A DNA stretch of 28,397 nt from JALENY01 sp036310185 (GCA_036310185.1 JAXJSH010000094.1:1-28397); one strand, 5' to 3'; positions 16,459 to 25,378 are shown, counted from the stretch's first letter. Notes: a model not told the origin generated them from the sequence alone. Numbers and translations are program-made.

Positions 16459-18225
16459 TTACATCCGATCCGGTGCAGAGAATCCCAGCATATCAATACA
16501 TTTCTCCAGAACCTCTTTTGTCAGTTTCAAAAGACGGATCCAGGACTGCTGCTGTGTTTTGTTTTCTTCACTCAGAATCTTGGTTTCATGATAAAAACGA
16601 TTAAATTCGTTTGCCAGTTCATAAATATACGCACATACTTTATGCGGTGCTTTTTCTGCAAAGGCATCCGCTGTCATCTGGCCAAATTTTCCAAGCACCA
16701 GCATCAATGCTTTTTCGCTGTCACTTACTGCCGGAAGGATTTTACCATCTTCCAGACTGTTTCCTTCTGCAGCATAGCGGCTCATAATTGACTTAATACG
16801 CACAATCGTATAAAGGATATACGGACCGGTATTTCCCTCAAAGGAAGTAAATCGGTCTACATCGAAAATATAATCCTTTGATGCCTGATTGGATAGATCA
16901 CCATATTTAATTGCAGATAAACCAACGATCTGAGCGGTTTCTTTTGCATCCTCTTCCTGCACATTGCGGTTGTCTACGATTTTTTTATACATTTCCTCAT
17001 TGATGTCCGCAATCAGATTTTCCAGACGCATAACTCCGCCATCACGGGTTTTAAATGGTTTGCCGTCTTTTCCGTTCATAGTACCGAATCCAAGGAAAGA
17101 AAGTTTTGTATCTTCCTTCACGATTCCCGCCTTGCGCGCGCAGCGGAATACCTGCACAAAGTGCATTTCCTGACGTTTATCAACCACATAGAGAACTTCA
17201 TCCGGATTGTATTTTTCCACACGTTCTACCAGTGTAGCCAGATCCGTCGTGGTATAAAGAGCTGCTCCGTCTGACTTCAGGATCATACACGGCGGAACCT
17301 CTTTTGTATCTGTCTCTTCTTTTACATCCACAATAACTGCGCCCTGATCTTCATAAGCAAGACCATCTTCGCGCATCTTCTGCACCATCGGTGCAATATA
17401 ATCCTGAACATCGGATTCACCTTTCCACAGGTCAAAATCCACATTCAGTTTCTTGTAGTTCTGTTTTAAATCGCTTACAGAAACGTTCAAAATATGTTTC
17501 CAGATTGCACGATATCCCTGGTTGCCCATCTGCAGCTCATGTGTTGCAGCCAGTGCTTCTGCTTTGTAAGCTTCATCTTCTTTTGACTTTTTGCTGGCTG
17601 CAGGGTAGATTTCCTCCAGTTCACTGATTGTAAACGGCGCTTCTTCCGGATATTCCCCTTCATAATCTTCCTGGAAATAAACCAGTTCCGGCTGACGTTT
17701 TTTCAGTTCTGTAATAATCAGCCCCATCTGCAGACCCCAGTCACCCAGATGCACATCACCGATCACTTTATGACCTACCGCACGTCCCATACGTTTGATG
17801 GATTCACCGATAATTGCAGAACGAAGATGGCCTACGTGAAGCGGTTTTGCCACATTCGGTCCGCCGTAGTCAATCATAATGGTCTTCGGCTCTTCTGCCT
17901 GTGTGATAGAAAGATATTCATCTTCCTGCATCTCATTCAAATAATCAGCCACAAATGCCGGATTCAGCTTCAGGTTAATAAATCCCGGATTTACCGCATC
18001 TGCCATAGAAAAAAGACTGCTTTCTTTCAAAATGCCAATCACATCGTTTGCAATCATGATCGGCGCTTTTTTGTAAGCCTTTGCCGCAGCCATGGCACCG
18101 TTACACTGATACTCGCAAAGGTCCGGACGGTTTGACAGAGAAACCATCGCATATTTTTCGTCGTATCCGGCCTGTGTAAAAGCCTTCACAACTTCTGCTT
18201 TTATCAAATCGACTAATTTATTCAT
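16459..18225 (-). CDS. argS: Arginyl-tRNA synthetase
   Basis: 588 residues. This class I enzyme charges tRNA-Arg with arginine. The N-terminal tRNA-recognition domain (about 1-90) is followed by the Rossmann core with the HIGH-type motif HVGH (130-133). The family's degenerate KMSKS counterpart, FKTRDGG, lies at 391-397. A C-terminal DALR anticodon-binding helical domain ends in the Met terminus usual for ArgRS. The start was placed at ATG 18225, with GGGAGG 4 nt upstream, rather than an in-frame codon at 18288. It is monocistronic, with its own promoter and terminator. I found no T-box motif in its leader. Confidence 0.97.
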   Translation of the reverse strand: MNKLVDLIKAEVVKAFTQAGYDEKYAMVSLSNRPDLCEYQCNGAMAAAKAYKKAPIMIANDVIGILKESSLFSMADAVNPGFINLKLNPAFVADYLNEMQEDEYLSITQAEEPKTIMIDYGGPNVAKPLHVGHLRSAIIGESIKRMGRAVGHKVIGDVHLGDWGLQMGLIITELKKRQPELVYFQEDYEGEYPEEAPFTISELEEIYPAASKKSKEDEAYKAEALAATHELQMGNQGYRAIWKHILNVSVSDLKQNYKKLNVDFDLWKGESDVQDYIAPMVQKMREDGLAYEDQGAVIVDVKEETDTKEVPPCMILKSDGAALYTTTDLATLVERVEKYNPDEVLYVVDKRQEMHFVQVFRCARKAGIVKEDTKLSFLGFGTMNGKDGKPFKTRDGGVMRLENLIADINEEMYKKIVDNRNVQEEDAKETAQIVGLSAIKYGDLSNQASKDYIFDVDRFTSFEGNTGPYILYTIVRIKSIMSRYAAEGNSLEDGKILPAVSDSEKALMLVLGKFGQMTADAFAEKAPHKVCAYIYELANEFNRFYHETKILSEENKTQQQSWIRLLKLTKEVLEKCIDMLGFSAPDRM

Positions 18226-18279
18226 AATGCCTCCCGGTAAAATGTTTTTTAATCTCACATCATATAATGAATCTTCGCA

Positions 18280-18313
18280 CCTGTACATTTTTTACATATT
18301 CACCAAATACAGG
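18280..18313 (-). promoter_or_regulatory. Hairpin in the argS leader
   Basis: CCTGTACATTT (18280-18290) can pair with AAATACAGG (18305-18313), a 9-bp stem with a two-base bulge. It sits in the predicted ~100-nt argS leader. No T tract follows, so it is not a terminator; any regulatory role is a guess. Confidence 0.35.
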
Positions 18314-18332
18314 CACATTACGATCAACGGCT

Positions 18333-18341
18333 ATTATAACA
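18333..18341 (-). promoter_or_regulatory. Extended -10 promoter of argS
   Basis: TGTTATAAT on the minus strand is a perfect TATAAT with an extended TGn. The -35 region is only a T tract. The transcript would start near 18326, about 100 nt before the ATG. Confidence 0.6.
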
Positions 18342-18517
18342 CATCATGAAAATAAAAAAAAGCCCGTAATTCCCCTGTTTCCAGCAAAATATACCCATTT
18401 CCCAAATGAAAATCCACCCTTTCCGATCAGCCGCTTTCAATATCCAACTATTCAGAAGGTGCCGCTCGCAAAATGTCTCTTTCCTCCGTCCTTCAAAAAC
18501 AGCAAACAAAATCCGAA

Positions 18518-18531
18518 ATTTTCCGGAAAAT
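18518..18531. promoter_or_regulatory. Perfect 14-bp palindrome, candidate operator of the M20 gene
   Basis: ATTTTCCGGAAAAT is fully self-complementary and ends 25 nt before the -10 of the M20 promoter, next to where a -35 would lie. No factor can be named from sequence. The rest of the divergent interval (18342-18517) shows no gene I can support. Confidence 0.4.
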
Positions 18532-18553
18532 GTGAATGCATCCATCTATTCTG

Positions 18554-18562
18554 TGCTAAAAT
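18554..18562 (+). promoter_or_regulatory. Extended -10 promoter of the M20 amidohydrolase gene
   Basis: TGC followed by TAAAAT (18557-18562), with no good -35. A start near 18569 leaves a leader of about 38 nt before the ATG at 18607. Confidence 0.5.
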
Positions 18563-18606
18563 GAATGACAGAAACAAATATTCATTACCAAAGGATGGTA
18601 TTACAT

Positions 18607-19809
18607 ATGGAAAAACTTTATCTGACTCCGGAAGAAGAATCGCAGGTGCGTGCATTAAAAACCCATTTTCACCGTTTTCCGGAATTATCGTGGAAAGAAT
18701 ATGAAACAAGCGCCCGCATCAGGGAAGAGCTGAAAAAACTGGACGGGATCGAATTTCTGGATGACATCATCGGAAATGGCTTAAAAGAAGGCCAGACCGC
18801 ACCAACCGGAGTGATCGCCAAAATCAAGGGAAAACTTCCCGGAAAAACCGTTGCGCTTCGGGCGGATATCGATGCCCTGGCCTGCCGGGAACTGGCAGAT
18901 GCTGCGGTAAAATCGGAACTTCCCGGCGCAGCGCATACCTGCGGACATGATTTCCATACCGCATCTTTACTTGGCGCTGCCATGATTTTAAGCCGTATTC
19001 GCAGCCGCCTGCCCGGAGAAGTCATTCTTCTTTTCCAGCCGGCAGAAGAAACGACCGACGGTGCGGAAAAACTGATCGAGGCAGGCATGTTTGAAAAACT
19101 GCATATGGACTATATCTTCGGACTGCACAACCGTCCGGAAGTGGAAACGGGAAAAATCGTGGTCAAAAAAGGTCCTCTTATGTCCATGAAAGACAACTTC
19201 AAAATCATACTTCATGGTGCGGGCGGCCACGGTTCCATGCCGCAAAAATGTACCGATCCAATCGTATGCGCGGCAGCTCTGATCCAGGCTGTCCAAACCA
19301 TTATCAGCCGCAACACAGATCCGCTGGAGGCTGCTGTGATCACCATTGGCTCCATTCACGGAGGAACTCACGAAAATCTGATCATTGAAGAAGTAGAAAT
19401 GACCGGAAGTATGCGCAGTTTCGATCAGGCAACCCATGACCGTGCCCTCCAGCGCCTGAAGGACATCATCCGCCTCACTGCAGAAACTTATGAATGCGGA
19501 TGGGAGCTGCAATTAAAGGATCCGATGCCTGCTGTAAACAATTCTGCCGATATGTATAAAATAGCCTGCAAAGCGGTTGAAACTGCATTCGGACCAGAAA
19601 CCATAACTGACGCCAAACCAAGTCTGGCCTCTGAGGACTTCTCCCGTTTCATGAAAAAAGTTCCGGGATTTTTCTACTGGATTGGTAACCGCAAACCGGA
19701 TGACGCCTGTTACTCCTGGCACAATGCAAAATTTCACTGTGATGACGATGCACTGAAATACGGTGCTGTTGTTCTGGCGCAATCGGTTCTTGCTGCAAAC
19801 GAAGCATGA
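18607..19809 (+). CDS. M20-family amidohydrolase (N-acyl amino acid / hippurate hydrolase type)
   Basis: 400 residues, the only plus-strand gene. It has the two-metal M20D pattern: CGHDFH with C112 and H114, PAEE (145-148), H174 in GLHNRP, and H372 in SWHNAKF. The dimerisation-domain motif GAGGHGSMP (204-212) is also visible. Relatives remove acyl groups from N-acyl amino acids such as N-acetyl-amino acids, hippurate or IAA conjugates; the substrate cannot be fixed here. ATG 18607 was chosen because AAAGGATGG precedes it; in-frame codons at 18565 and 18595 lack a ribosome-binding site. No signal peptide is visible, so it is cytoplasmic. It is divergent from argS, with its own promoter. Confidence 0.92.
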   Translation: MEKLYLTPEEESQVRALKTHFHRFPELSWKEYETSARIREELKKLDGIEFLDDIIGNGLKEGQTAPTGVIAKIKGKLPGKTVALRADIDALACRELADAAVKSELPGAAHTCGHDFHTASLLGAAMILSRIRSRLPGEVILLFQPAEETTDGAEKLIEAGMFEKLHMDYIFGLHNRPEVETGKIVVKKGPLMSMKDNFKIILHGAGGHGSMPQKCTDPIVCAAALIQAVQTIISRNTDPLEAAVITIGSIHGGTHENLIIEEVEMTGSMRSFDQATHDRALQRLKDIIRLTAETYECGWELQLKDPMPAVNNSADMYKIACKAVETAFGPETITDAKPSLASEDFSRFMKKVPGFFYWIGNRKPDDACYSWHNAKFHCDDDALKYGAVVLAQSVLAANEA

Positions 19810-19850
19810 TATTAACCACTATAATCAGCTAAAACTATCCAGAATTTTTT

Positions 19851-19888
19851 AAATCCCTCTTAAACCGACCGCGGAATAAGAGGGATTT
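19851..19888. terminator. Bidirectional terminator shared by the M20 gene and aspS
   Basis: A perfect 12-bp stem, AAATCCCTCTTA (19851-19862) against TAAGAGGGATTT (19877-19888), with a 14-nt loop. It lies between the convergent stops at 19809 and 19912. T tracts follow on both strands, though each is short. Confidence 0.8.
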
Positions 19889-19911
19889 TATTATAAATAC
19901 GCACTATTCAA

Positions 19912-21720
19912 TTATTGTTCCACGGGTGATTCGCTTTCATCAACCGCAATTTTCAGCCCCAGCTCGTCCAGCTGTTTCTGATCTACCGTTCCCGGTGCCT
20001 CTGTCATCAGACAGGACGCATCTTTCACTTTCGGGAAAGCGATTACGTCACGAATGCTTTCTCTCTTAGCCATCAGCATGACCATACGATCCAGACCATA
20101 AGCCAGTCCAGCGTGTGGCGGAACTCCGTATTTGAACGCATTGATCAGGAATCCGAACTGTTCATGAGCAGCTTCTTTTGTGAATCCAAGCGTCTCAAAC
20201 ATGCGCTCCTGCACATCATCCATATGGATTCGAACGCTGCCGCCGCCGATCTCATTACCGTTTAATACGATATCGTATGCTTTTGCACGAACACGGCCCG
20301 GATCGCTGTCCAGATACTGCAGGTCTTCTTCCATCGGCATGGTAAACGGATGGTGCATTGCGAAGAAGCGCTGTTCCTCGTCATCCCATTCAAGGAGCGG
20401 GAACTCTGTGATCCATACAAAACGGAACTCATCTTTATCAAACAGCTCAAGCTGTTTTGCCAGTTCAAGACGTAAGTTACCCAGTACATCCCAAACCACT
20501 TTGTTCTTGTCTGCTGCAAACAGAAGCAGGTCTCCCGGCTCACCGGCCATAGCCGCAGCCAGAGCTTTCAGCTCTTCTTCTGTCATGAATTTGCTGAAGG
20601 ATGATTTGTAAGTGCCATCCTCGTTGATGCACAGGTAAGCAAGTCCCTTTGCGCCAAAGTCTTTTGCAAAATCAACCAGTTTGTCGATTTTCTTTCTCGG
20701 CATTGCGCCCTGGCCCTTTACATTGAGACCGCGCACGCTTCCGCCGTTTGCCAGCGCACCGGTAAATACGGCAAAACCACAGTCTTTTACCACTTCGGAT
20801 ACATCAACCAGCTCCATACCGAAACGAAGATCCGGTTTATCGGAACCGTAGCGGTTCATGGCTTCCTGCCATGTCATACGCTGGATTGGAAGCTGTACAT
20901 CCACATCCAGGACTTTTTTAAACAGATATGCAAGAAGTCTCTCGTTTACTTCAATAACATCATCCACATCTACGAAAGAAAGCTCCATATCGATCTGGGT
21001 GAATTCCGGCTGACGGTCTGCACGCAGGTCCTCATCACGGAAACATTTTGCAATCTGGAAATAACGGTCATAACCGGAGCACATCAGCAGCTGCTTGAAA
21101 ATCTGCGGAGACTGGGGCAGTGCATAGAAATTGCCCGGATGTACACGGCTGGGCACCAGATAATCGCGCGCACCTTCCGGTGTACTCTTACACAGAATCG
21201 GTGTCTCAATCTCAAGGAATCCTTCCTCTGACAGGAACTGTCTGGTCAGAGTAGCCACTTTGCTTCTCATGATCAGTGTTCTCTGAAGATCCGGTCTTCT
21301 CAGATCCAGATAACGGTATTTCAGACGGACTTCCTCTTTTGTCTTACAGTTTTCCTCGATCGGGAATGGCGGTGTCTCAGCCTCGGATAAGATACGAAGA
21401 CTGTTTACACGGATTTCGATTTCACCGGTAGCAAGATTTTCGTTTACCGCACCGGAGCGGGCCTCAACTTTACCTACAACAGCAATTACAAACTCACTGC
21501 GCAGACGGCCTGCTTTTTCAAATCCTTCTTCGTCAATGCTTCCATTTTCAAAAATCAACTGAATGATTCCGGAACGGTCACGGAGGTCAACGAATACGAT
21601 ACCGCCTTTATTACGGCTTTTCTGTACCCATCCCATAAGGGTGACTGTTTCGCCGATCATTTCTTTTGTCACTTCTGTACATCTGTGGGATCTGTGCAAT
21701 CCCTTCATACTCTCAGCCAT
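19912..21720 (-). CDS. aspS: Aspartyl-tRNA synthetase, bacterial type
   Basis: 602 residues, class IIb. The N-terminal OB-fold anticodon domain (about 1-110) is followed by the catalytic core: motif 1 around IETPIL (171-176), motif 2 FRDEDLRADRQPEF (227-240), and motif 3 with GLDR (542-545). The GAD domain inserted in bacterial enzymes lies at about 290-410. ATG 21720 has AGAGGAG 6 nt upstream. In the OB loop, WVQKSRNKGG has Lys38 where enzymes specific for tRNA-Asp usually have His, which bears on whether it also charges tRNA-Asn. Its own promoter lies in the 187-nt gap after hisS; read-through from hisS is also possible. Confidence 0.97.
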   Translation of the reverse strand: MAESMKGLHRSHRCTEVTKEMIGETVTLMGWVQKSRNKGGIVFVDLRDRSGIIQLIFENGSIDEEGFEKAGRLRSEFVIAVVGKVEARSGAVNENLATGEIEIRVNSLRILSEAETPPFPIEENCKTKEEVRLKYRYLDLRRPDLQRTLIMRSKVATLTRQFLSEEGFLEIETPILCKSTPEGARDYLVPSRVHPGNFYALPQSPQIFKQLLMCSGYDRYFQIAKCFRDEDLRADRQPEFTQIDMELSFVDVDDVIEVNERLLAYLFKKVLDVDVQLPIQRMTWQEAMNRYGSDKPDLRFGMELVDVSEVVKDCGFAVFTGALANGGSVRGLNVKGQGAMPRKKIDKLVDFAKDFGAKGLAYLCINEDGTYKSSFSKFMTEEELKALAAAMAGEPGDLLLFAADKNKVVWDVLGNLRLELAKQLELFDKDEFRFVWITEFPLLEWDDEEQRFFAMHHPFTMPMEEDLQYLDSDPGRVRAKAYDIVLNGNEIGGGSVRIHMDDVQERMFETLGFTKEAAHEQFGFLINAFKYGVPPHAGLAYGLDRMVMLMAKRESIRDVIAFPKVKDASCLMTEAPGTVDQKQLDELGLKIAVDESESPVEQ

Positions 21721-21814
21721 GTTTTTCTCCTCTTTTCATGTCTTCATATTAGTCATGTTACTGAAATTATCTGAATTTTTCTGTTATCAGGCCATTTCTT
21801 TTCAAATCTATAGT

Positions 21815-21843
21815 ATTCTAACCCCATAACGCATATTTTGCAA
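21815..21843 (-). promoter_or_regulatory. Sigma-A promoter of aspS
   Basis: TTGCAA (21838-21843) and TAGAAT (21815-21820, minus strand) are 17 nt apart. The predicted leader is about 88 nt. I see no T-box motif in it. Confidence 0.65.
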
Positions 21844-21891
21844 ATACGAAACACCTTACGCCTCAAAAGACATCTGGTCTGTTTCATTCGG

Positions 21892-21910
21892 TAAAATATC
21901 TTATATTTTA
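21892..21910 (-). other. AU-only hairpin overlapping the hisS stop codon
   Basis: TAAAATAT (21892-21899) pairs perfectly with ATATTTTA (21903-21910) around a 3-nt loop, and covers the hisS TAA. It lacks GC pairs and a T tract, so it is at best a weak 3'-end structure. Confidence 0.35.
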
Positions 21911-23158
21911 ATTGTTAAAGAACTCTTTGATCTCCGTATAACCTTCTGCGATCAGCTGGTCTTTCTGGAACTTCTTGTTTTTCTTCATTACAGACAGTGC
22001 TACCTGTGTGCCGTTCTGTCTCATAACTCCGGCTTCTTTTAAAATCTCCTGCAGTTTTCCCGCCGGCATATTTTTCTCAATCAGATAAGCCACTTTATCA
22101 TTTGCCCCCGGAACCTCATAGCCTCTCTCCAGAAGCAGCATAACAATACGCTCAAATCCAATGGAGAATCCGCACGCACATACATTCTGTCCCGTGAATT
22201 TTCCAATCATCTCATCGTAGCGTCCGCCGCCGCCGACCGAACCGCCGAATTCATCCATGGAAATCTCAAAAATCGGGCCGGTATAATAGGACATACCGCG
22301 CACCAGAGTCGGGTCAAATACAATTTTAAAATCAGCTGTTTTGCAGGCATCTACTGTACTGATGATGGTTTCCAGATTTGAAGCGCTGTCTTTATCCAGC
22401 ACATCTTTTAAAACTTCTCCACAGTAACGAACGCCTTCCACATCGTTTGTGATAACTTTAAAAAGACCCAGATATTTTTCCACTGCTTCTTTTGCATAGC
22501 CTTCTTCAATCAGTTCTTTTTCCACACCTTCCAGACCGATCTTATCCATCTTATCAAGAATGATAAATACATTATCATAATCTTCCGGTGCAAATCCGCT
22601 GTAAGCAGCCATGGCTTTCAGTATTTTTCTGTCGTTGATACGAATGGTAAAGTTTTTAAAATCAAGTTTTCCGAGAATCGTTGTTGTAGCCAGGATCAGC
22701 TCGATTTCTGCTAAATAGCTGGGATCACCCAGAATATCAATATCACACTGGGTAAACTGGCGGAAACGGCCTCTCTGCGGACGGTCTGCTCTCCACACAC
22801 TTCCTATCTGCAGTGATTTGAACGGTGCCGGAAGTTCATTTGCATTGTTGGAATAATATCTGGACAGCGGCACAGTCAGATCGTAACGAAGACCTCCGTC
22901 AACCACATCCATTTCACAGGTGGCCGTATCCAGTTTCAGCTTTTCACCGCGTTTCAAAATCTTAAAGATCAGTTTTTCATTTTCGCCGCCCTGTTTGCTG
23001 CACAGATTTTCAATGTGCTCCACACAGGGGGTTTCAATAGATGAAAAACCGAATGTAGCATAAGTTTCCTTGATCATACGGATCACATAATCACGGATTT
23101 CCATCTCTTTTGGTAAAATATCCTTCATACCGGTAACCGGTTTTTTCTTCATTGCCAT
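21908..23158 (-). CDS. hisS: Histidyl-tRNA synthetase
   Basis: 416 residues, class II. Start at ATG 23158, with AAAGGAG 7 nt upstream that sits directly after the HD-GYP gene's stop; an in-frame codon at 23209 would overlap that gene without a ribosome-binding site. Motif 2 is WRADRPQRGRFRQF (122-135), the histidine-binding segment is RGMSYYTG (287-294), GGGRYD lies at 310-315 and motif 3 is GFSIGFERI (330-338). The segments QCDIDILG and DKMDKIG read more like archaeal and eukaryotic HisRS than E. coli HisRS, and the C-terminal anticodon domain looks short. The function is still clear from the motif set and the relA-hisS-aspS context. Confidence 0.95.
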   Translation of the reverse strand: MAMKKKPVTGMKDILPKEMEIRDYVIRMIKETYATFGFSSIETPCVEHIENLCSKQGGENEKLIFKILKRGEKLKLDTATCEMDVVDGGLRYDLTVPLSRYYSNNANELPAPFKSLQIGSVWRADRPQRGRFRQFTQCDIDILGDPSYLAEIELILATTTILGKLDFKNFTIRINDRKILKAMAAYSGFAPEDYDNVFIILDKMDKIGLEGVEKELIEEGYAKEAVEKYLGLFKVITNDVEGVRYCGEVLKDVLDKDSASNLETIISTVDACKTADFKIVFDPTLVRGMSYYTGPIFEISMDEFGGSVGGGGRYDEMIGKFTGQNVCACGFSIGFERIVMLLLERGYEVPGANDKVAYLIEKNMPAGKLQEILKEAGVMRQNGTQVALSVMKKNKKFQKDQLIAEGYTEIKEFFNN

Positions 23159-23171
23159 GGTTAATCTCCTT

Positions 23172-23888
23172 TCATTCATTATGCCATGCATCCTGGCATA
23201 ACGGTACACCCGCGGGGTGTTTTATCACATTTGTTTTATATTTCAGACCAACTTCATGAGCTACACGCTGCAGTGCAAGAAATACCTGCATATCAAAGTT
23301 TTTCACTTCATCGATCATCAGCTCCAGTGTGGTCTCCAGATCAAAATGTTTACGATATGGCCGATCCGAGGTCAATGCTGCAAATGTATCGCATACACGG
23401 ATAATCCGCGCTCCCATCGGAATATCTTCTCCGGAAAGATTTTTCGGATAGCCTGTTCCATCATAATTTTCATGATGATACAAAACCGTTTCCAGAACAT
23501 AATCGGAATACTCATACTGTTTCAGAATCTCATAACTGAGCATGGAATGCATGCGCACATAGCGCATTTCCTCTACCACCAGCTTATTCTTTTCATCATA
23601 AAAATCATTCAGTTTCAATTTTCCTATATCATGAACCACTCCGGCTACGGCAATTTCCCTTTGTTCTTCCTCTGGAAGTCCCAGCTCTTTTGCCACCAGA
23701 TACGCCATATTACTCACATAAATACCATGATTCAGCTCATCCTCCAGATTATAGTCCAGAATGCGGCCCGAAGCATGGAACTGCTCCATTATTTTCATTG
23801 TATCTTCTACCTTAAAGTTCTCTCCATTTAAATTATGCGCGGTCCAAGACAGAAGCCTGCGCCATATGTCATTTATCTGAACTGCCAC
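23172..23888 (-). CDS. Stand-alone HD-GYP domain protein (putative cyclic dinucleotide phosphodiesterase)
   Basis: 238 residues, with the HD-GYP ligand set: H54, HD at 86-87 with K90, H114, H138-H139, then DGTGYP (143-148), D167, and the family motif LTSDRPYR (172-179). Such domains hydrolyse cyclic di-GMP or related dinucleotides. There is no receiver or sensor domain, only a ~25-residue N-terminal stretch before the fold. The longest frame starts at a GTG (23888) with no clear ribosome-binding site; ATG at residue 31 is a possible alternative. It lies 17 nt after hemZ and 13 nt before hisS, so it is co-transcribed with both. Confidence 0.88.
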   Translation of the reverse strand: MAVQINDIWRRLLSWTAHNLNGENFKVEDTMKIMEQFHASGRILDYNLEDELNHGIYVSNMAYLVAKELGLPEEEQREIAVAGVVHDIGKLKLNDFYDEKNKLVVEEMRYVRMHSMLSYEILKQYEYSDYVLETVLYHHENYDGTGYPKNLSGEDIPMGARIIRVCDTFAALTSDRPYRKHFDLETTLELMIDEVKNFDMQVFLALQRVAHEVGLKYKTNVIKHPAGVPLCQDAWHNE

Positions 23889-23905
23889 ATGATCAAAATG
23901 TTATC

Positions 23906-25378
23906 TTATCTTAAATAAGTCTCAATTCCGGTTCTCTTGCGCTCGATCATCTCATCGATCCGTTCCAGATACTGTTTTACATCTTTTACGTTTTCCGTGC
24001 GCTCAATGCGCGCGCCGTGATCGAACACCATCTTTGTGGAGGCTCCGGCACCTGCTGCCAGAATGGTCTGTTTTTCCTCCATAATTAGTATATTGTATAT
24101 TCCGGCTTTGTCAACCTTTGCATAGCCCACATTTTCCAGATTGCCCTTCATATTTTTCTGGCGATACAGATAATACGGCCCCATATCCAGTTCTCCTGCA
24201 CAGTCTGCAACCATGTCCATAATCTTCTGATTGTTTTCAAAAGACATCTCCTGATACTGTTCCCGGAACAGATGCAGTCTGGTCGCCCGTTTTACCGCCA
24301 GAGAGTGCACCGTCAGACTGTCCGGATTCATCTTTCTGATTTCTTCCAACGTATGTGCGACCATGGATTCGTCTTCGCCGGGCAGTCCAACGATCAGATC
24401 CATGTTGATATTGTCAAAACCTGCTTCTCTTGCCCTATAAAAAGCATTTTTTGTATCTTCCACCGTATGCTTCCGCCCGATCAAGTCCAGTGTACTCTGA
24501 TTCATGGTCTGAGGATTAACGGAAATTCTGGTAACCGGATGCTTTTTGATCACCTTCAGCTTGTCCATCGTGATACTGTCCGGTCTGCCTGCCTCCACGG
24601 TGTATTCCAGCAGATGAGAAAAATCAAACGCCTTCTCCACATGAGACAGCAGGCGTTCCAGCTGTTCCGGATTCAGAGTCGTAGGGGTACCGCCGCCTAT
24701 GTAAATCGTATTCAGCTTTTTGTCCTTTAACATTTCTGCGGATGCTGTCAGTTCTTTACAGAGCGCATCCAGATATTCATCCACCCGCTTTTCCCAGATT
24801 TTCAGCGGTGATGAACTGAACGAACAATACAGACAAATACTTGGACAAAATGGAATACCGATATACAGACTGTAGCCATTTTCATAATCCAGATCTCTTA
24901 AAATATATTTTTCCCGATTTGCAACGGTTATGGCAAGTGCGGTCTTGGCATTGTTCGTATAATAGGTATCACGCATATACTGGGCGATTTCCGCATTTGA
25001 CATGCCCTCTTCCAGAAGCTTCATGGGAATCTTTGTGGGACGGATTCCGCTCAATGTTCCCCAGGGCAGTTCTTTTCCCGTCACTTCCTGAAGTGCTTTG
25101 TAAAGAAGCCGTTTCAGCTGATTTTTCGTCTCCGTACGCTCTTTATAATAGTCAAGGGCAATGACTTTCCGGTAACGACATTGCCCTGCTTCTGTACATG
25201 TAATCCCAATCTGACTCTCCTGATAATCCAGCACGATCAGCACATCTTTGGTTTCGTCACTGCTGCCCATCTGAGGCGAAACCACCTTTACTTCATCTTC
25301 CGGATAAAAAGCCTTCGTCAATGAATGTACATCATATTCAAAATCTGATTTGTTTAACTGTATCTCTACCTTACGCAA
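23906..25378 (-). CDS. hemZ: Oxygen-independent coproporphyrinogen dehydrogenase, HemZ type
   Basis: Radical-SAM enzyme of anaerobic heme or siroheme-linked tetrapyrrole synthesis. The [4Fe-4S] motif is PFCPSICLYC, with cysteines at 178, 182 and 185, and GGGTPT follows at 228-233. The family's GTLSGIRPTKI segment precedes the core. The frame runs up to 25618, but that leader lies within the MBL gene and reads as noise. I propose TTG 25378, with AGAGG 10 nt upstream, giving 490 residues; ATG 25399 (497 residues) is the alternative and has no ribosome-binding site. Either way it overlaps the MBL gene's 3' end by a few bases to about 30, so translation is coupled. Confidence 0.92.
   Translation of the reverse strand: MRKVEIQLNKSDFEYDVHSLTKAFYPEDEVKVVSPQMGSSDETKDVLIVLDYQESQIGITCTEAGQCRYRKVIALDYYKERTETKNQLKRLLYKALQEVTGKELPWGTLSGIRPTKIPMKLLEEGMSNAEIAQYMRDTYYTNNAKTALAITVANREKYILRDLDYENGYSLYIGIPFCPSICLYCSFSSSPLKIWEKRVDEYLDALCKELTASAEMLKDKKLNTIYIGGGTPTTLNPEQLERLLSHVEKAFDFSHLLEYTVEAGRPDSITMDKLKVIKKHPVTRISVNPQTMNQSTLDLIGRKHTVEDTKNAFYRAREAGFDNINMDLIVGLPGEDESMVAHTLEEIRKMNPDSLTVHSLAVKRATRLHLFREQYQEMSFENNQKIMDMVADCAGELDMGPYYLYRQKNMKGNLENVGYAKVDKAGIYNILIMEEKQTILAAGAGASTKMVFDHGARIERTENVKDVKQYLERIDEMIERKRTGIETYLR

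Noticed and set aside
18324..18545. 73-codon minus-strand frame in the argS-M20 interval
   Set aside because: No ribosome-binding site, Trp/Phe-rich composition, and it overlaps the argS promoter.
18226..21907. T-box leaders upstream of argS and aspS
   Set aside because: The TGGNACCGCG antiterminator motif is absent from both leaders.
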